From Meiothermus sp. (GTDB lineage: Bacteria; Deinococcota; Deinococci; Deinococcales; Thermaceae), in assembly GCF_026004075.1 (NCBI RefSeq), contig NZ_BPIK01000001.1, positions 1,218,041 to 1,282,040 on the forward strand: a stretch of DNA of 64,000 nucleotides. The letters are read 5' to 3'. Shown here in pieces: positions 62,497 to 64,000 of the stretch. A program made the position numbers and the translations under genes. Positions within the stretch are counted from its first letter, which is position 1. Each line of letters opens with the position of its first letter. Below the pieces are notes generated by a model. That model was not told where the DNA came from, did no database searches, and saw only the letters and a list, made by a program, of their open reading frames with translations.

Positions 62497-63012
62497 ATGG
62501 GCTTAGATGATCTTTTGGGTCTGTTGTTTCTGTTCTTCTTTATCGTGTTGCCTGCTTTACAAGGCTTTCTAAGGCGCGGCCAGCAAATGCCCCCCGACTT
62601 TGAACCCGACGAGATCCTCCTGCCGGGCGAAGAGCGCCGCGCGCCGGCCCAGCCGCCTCAGTCGGGTACACCAGCGCGCCCGGCCCCTCCACCCTCCCAG
62701 CCCGCCAGCCCCCCACCTGCCCGACCCCTGGTGAGCCAGCCCAGTCAGCCTCCAGTAGCCAAATCATCCCCCCCCAGACGCCCCAAGAGCCTCGAGGAAA
62801 TCGAGCGGGAACGCCTAGCCCGCTCCGGCGCACGCCCAGCCAAAGAACTTTCGCAGGTGGAACCTGGCAAAGCTAAAACAGAGGCCAAAACCGGCACGCA
62901 GTGGGCCTTTTCAACCTCAACACATGCTATTCTGAATGGTGTGGTTTGGCACCAAGTGCTGGCCGAACCCAGGAGTCAATATTGGAGAAGAGCCCGCAAA
63001 CCAAAGCGATAA
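62497..63012 (+). CDS. proline-rich membrane-anchored protein
   Basis: A 171-residue protein with one N-terminal membrane helix (LLGLLFLFFFIVLPALQGFL), an acidic patch (FEPDEILLPGEE), a long Pro/Ala/Ser/Gln-rich stretch (about 50-105) and a charged helix SLEEIERERLARSG. The C-terminal ILNGVVWHQVLAEPRSQY is a short motif that ends many otherwise unrelated anchored proteins. Function unknown. It sits between floA and phoH, overlaps phoH by 31 bp, and could be a flotillin-associated adaptor; this is inference from position only. Several short polyproline runs would require EF-P. Confidence 0.75.
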   Translation: MGLDDLLGLLFLFFFIVLPALQGFLRRGQQMPPDFEPDEILLPGEERRAPAQPPQSGTPARPAPPPSQPASPPPARPLVSQPSQPPVAKSSPPRRPKSLEEIERERLARSGARPAKELSQVEPGKAKTEAKTGTQWAFSTSTHAILNGVVWHQVLAEPRSQYWRRARKPKR

Positions 63013-63959
63013 TTCCCCTTCGCTCGCCGCAAGAGGCCCTGTCACTGCTGGGCCACAGCGATAAGCACCTGAGAACCCTTCGAAAGCTACTGCCCGCTCA
63101 ACTTGTAGTGCGTGGGCAAGAGGTGCAGATTACGGGTGATCCAGAGGCTGTACGCCTGACCGAGCGGGTTATACGCGATCTGGTCACCCTGGTACGCCAG
63201 GGGGCTGAAATTGATGCAGGCACCCTCGAGCAGGTAATTTTGGTGGCCGAAAATGGCCAGTCGCTGCCGGTTGAGACCGCCGTGCCCAGTCTGGGCGGCG
63301 AAATTACCCTCCCGGGGCGGCTCAAGCCCAAAACCCCAGGGCAGCGGCAGTATGTAGAAGCCATCAGCAGCCACGACATTACCTTTGGCGTGGGGCCTGC
63401 TGGTACGGGTAAAACCTACCTGGCTGTAGCCATGGCGGTGGCCTTCCTCAAGGCCAAGAAGGTCAAACGCATTATCCTGACCCGCCCTGCAGTGGAGGCC
63501 GGGGAGCGTCTTGGCTTTTTGCCGGGCGATCTCCAGGCCAAAATCGACCCTTATCTACGTCCTCTTTACGACGCGCTCTTCGACATGATCGATGCTGAGC
63601 GGTTCGATCAATATATCCAATCGGGTGTGATCGAGGTGGCTCCCCTGGCCTTTATGCGGGGCCGCACCCTCAACGATGCGTTCATAATCCTTGATGAAGC
63701 CCAAAACACCACACCTGAACAGATGAAAATGTTCCTGACCCGCATGGGCTTCAACAGCCGGGTGGTGATTACCGGCGATATCACGCAAATCGATCTTCCC
63801 AAGGCTCAGAAAAGTGGCCTGGTGGAAGCCATGCGCATCTTGAAGGGTATTCAGGGCATTGCCCAGCAACGCTTCCTGGAGTCCGACGTGGTGCGTCATC
63901 CGCTGGTAGCCCGCATCATCAAGGCCTACGAGTCTCATGAGCACGAAAGCGAACGCTAG
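62982..63959 (+). CDS. phoH: PhoH-family ATPase
   Basis: A 325-residue P-loop NTPase related to the N-terminal part of superfamily I helicases. An N-terminal KH-like region (SPQEALSLLGHSDKHLRTLRKLLPAQLVVRGQEVQITGD) precedes Walker A FGVGPAGTGKTYLAVAMAV, Walker B AFIILDEAQNTTPEQMKMFLTRMGFNSRVVITGDITQIDLP. I choose TTG 62982 because AGGAG (62971-62975) lies 6 nt upstream and the residues before it belong to the overlapping gene. The family is linked to RNA metabolism together with YbeY, whose gene commonly follows. Confidence 0.93.
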   Translation: MEKSPQTKAIIPLRSPQEALSLLGHSDKHLRTLRKLLPAQLVVRGQEVQITGDPEAVRLTERVIRDLVTLVRQGAEIDAGTLEQVILVAENGQSLPVETAVPSLGGEITLPGRLKPKTPGQRQYVEAISSHDITFGVGPAGTGKTYLAVAMAVAFLKAKKVKRIILTRPAVEAGERLGFLPGDLQAKIDPYLRPLYDALFDMIDAERFDQYIQSGVIEVAPLAFMRGRTLNDAFIILDEAQNTTPEQMKMFLTRMGFNSRVVITGDITQIDLPKAQKSGLVEAMRILKGIQGIAQQRFLESDVVRHPLVARIIKAYESHEHESER

Positions 63960-64000
63960 ATGGGTCGGGTATATCTGGTAGCGCACACCCCAGTACCTCG
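63960..64000 (+). CDS. 5' fragment of a further gene, possibly ybeY
   Basis: ATG 63960 directly follows the phoH stop (TAGATG) and opens a frame MGRVYLVAHTPVP that runs off the window. YbeY, a rRNA-maturation RNase, is the usual neighbour of phoH, but 13 codons do not allow an assignment. Confidence 0.4.
   Translation, partial: MGRVYLVAHTPVP

Overview
The window looks like a chromosomal segment of a Meiothermus-like bacterium (Deinococcota, Thermales). The evidence is familial. L13, S9, S15, EF-P, SmpB, PdxS and the spermidine-synthase-like protein read very close to the Thermus thermophilus proteins. The respiratory oxidase is a ba3 type with the tiny subunit IIa. There is an SLH-domain envelope protein. 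The hexamer CTCGAG is strikingly frequent. Many genes carry a -10 box 6-8 nt before the start codon, the leaderless arrangement known from Deinococcus. I see no rRNA, tRNA, CRISPR array, insertion sequence or prophage; nearly everything is core chromosome, with one tyrosine recombinase.

Layout. 0-4.2 kb: sucA and a pterin dehydratase on the minus strand, then rplM-rpsI. 4.3-8 kb: DinB-like protein, a PhoB/PhoR-like two-component pair with phoU, a universal stress protein. 8-13.8 kb: efp, accB-accC, pdxS and pdxT separated by a small membrane protein gene, then smpB. 13.8-18.9 kb: amidase, GerMN protein, smc. 18.9-24.5 kb: GGDEF protein, SLH protein, a second copy of the small membrane protein family, and a tyrosine recombinase preceded by a 15+6+15 bp palindrome that resembles a dif site. 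24.6-28.1 kb: PsiE-like protein, KhtT/KhtU-like potassium/proton antiporter, rhomboid and SDH-type membrane proteases, tightly packed. 28.4-34.8 kb: hisS, arsR-sulP, aspS, PhzF-like protein. 34.8-39.5 kb: two tandem HAD phosphatases, a membrane protein, a SpeD homologue without its catalytic serine, speE, a DsbA-like protein. 39.5-49.9 kb: cysS, SRPBCC protein, M29 aminopeptidase, a 1242-residue GH13 protein with a helix-hairpin-helix tail, an uncharacterised protein, a 63-residue membrane protein and tkt. 50-53.6 kb: ba3 oxidase operon and an MFS transporter. 53.6-59.8 kb: rpsO, pnp, rnj (RNA-decay cluster with structured leaders), a frameshifted YigZ gene and aroE. 60-64 kb: nfeD, floA, a proline-rich protein, phoH and the first codons of a further gene.

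Four things stand out beyond the genes: the dif-like palindrome touching the recombinase gene; four intergenic copies of the palindrome TCACRA-N10-TYGTGA; four copies (two full, two reduced) of a roughly 140-bp double-hairpin repeat; and a pair of paralogous small membrane proteins of no recognised family, one of them inserted between pdxS and pdxT.
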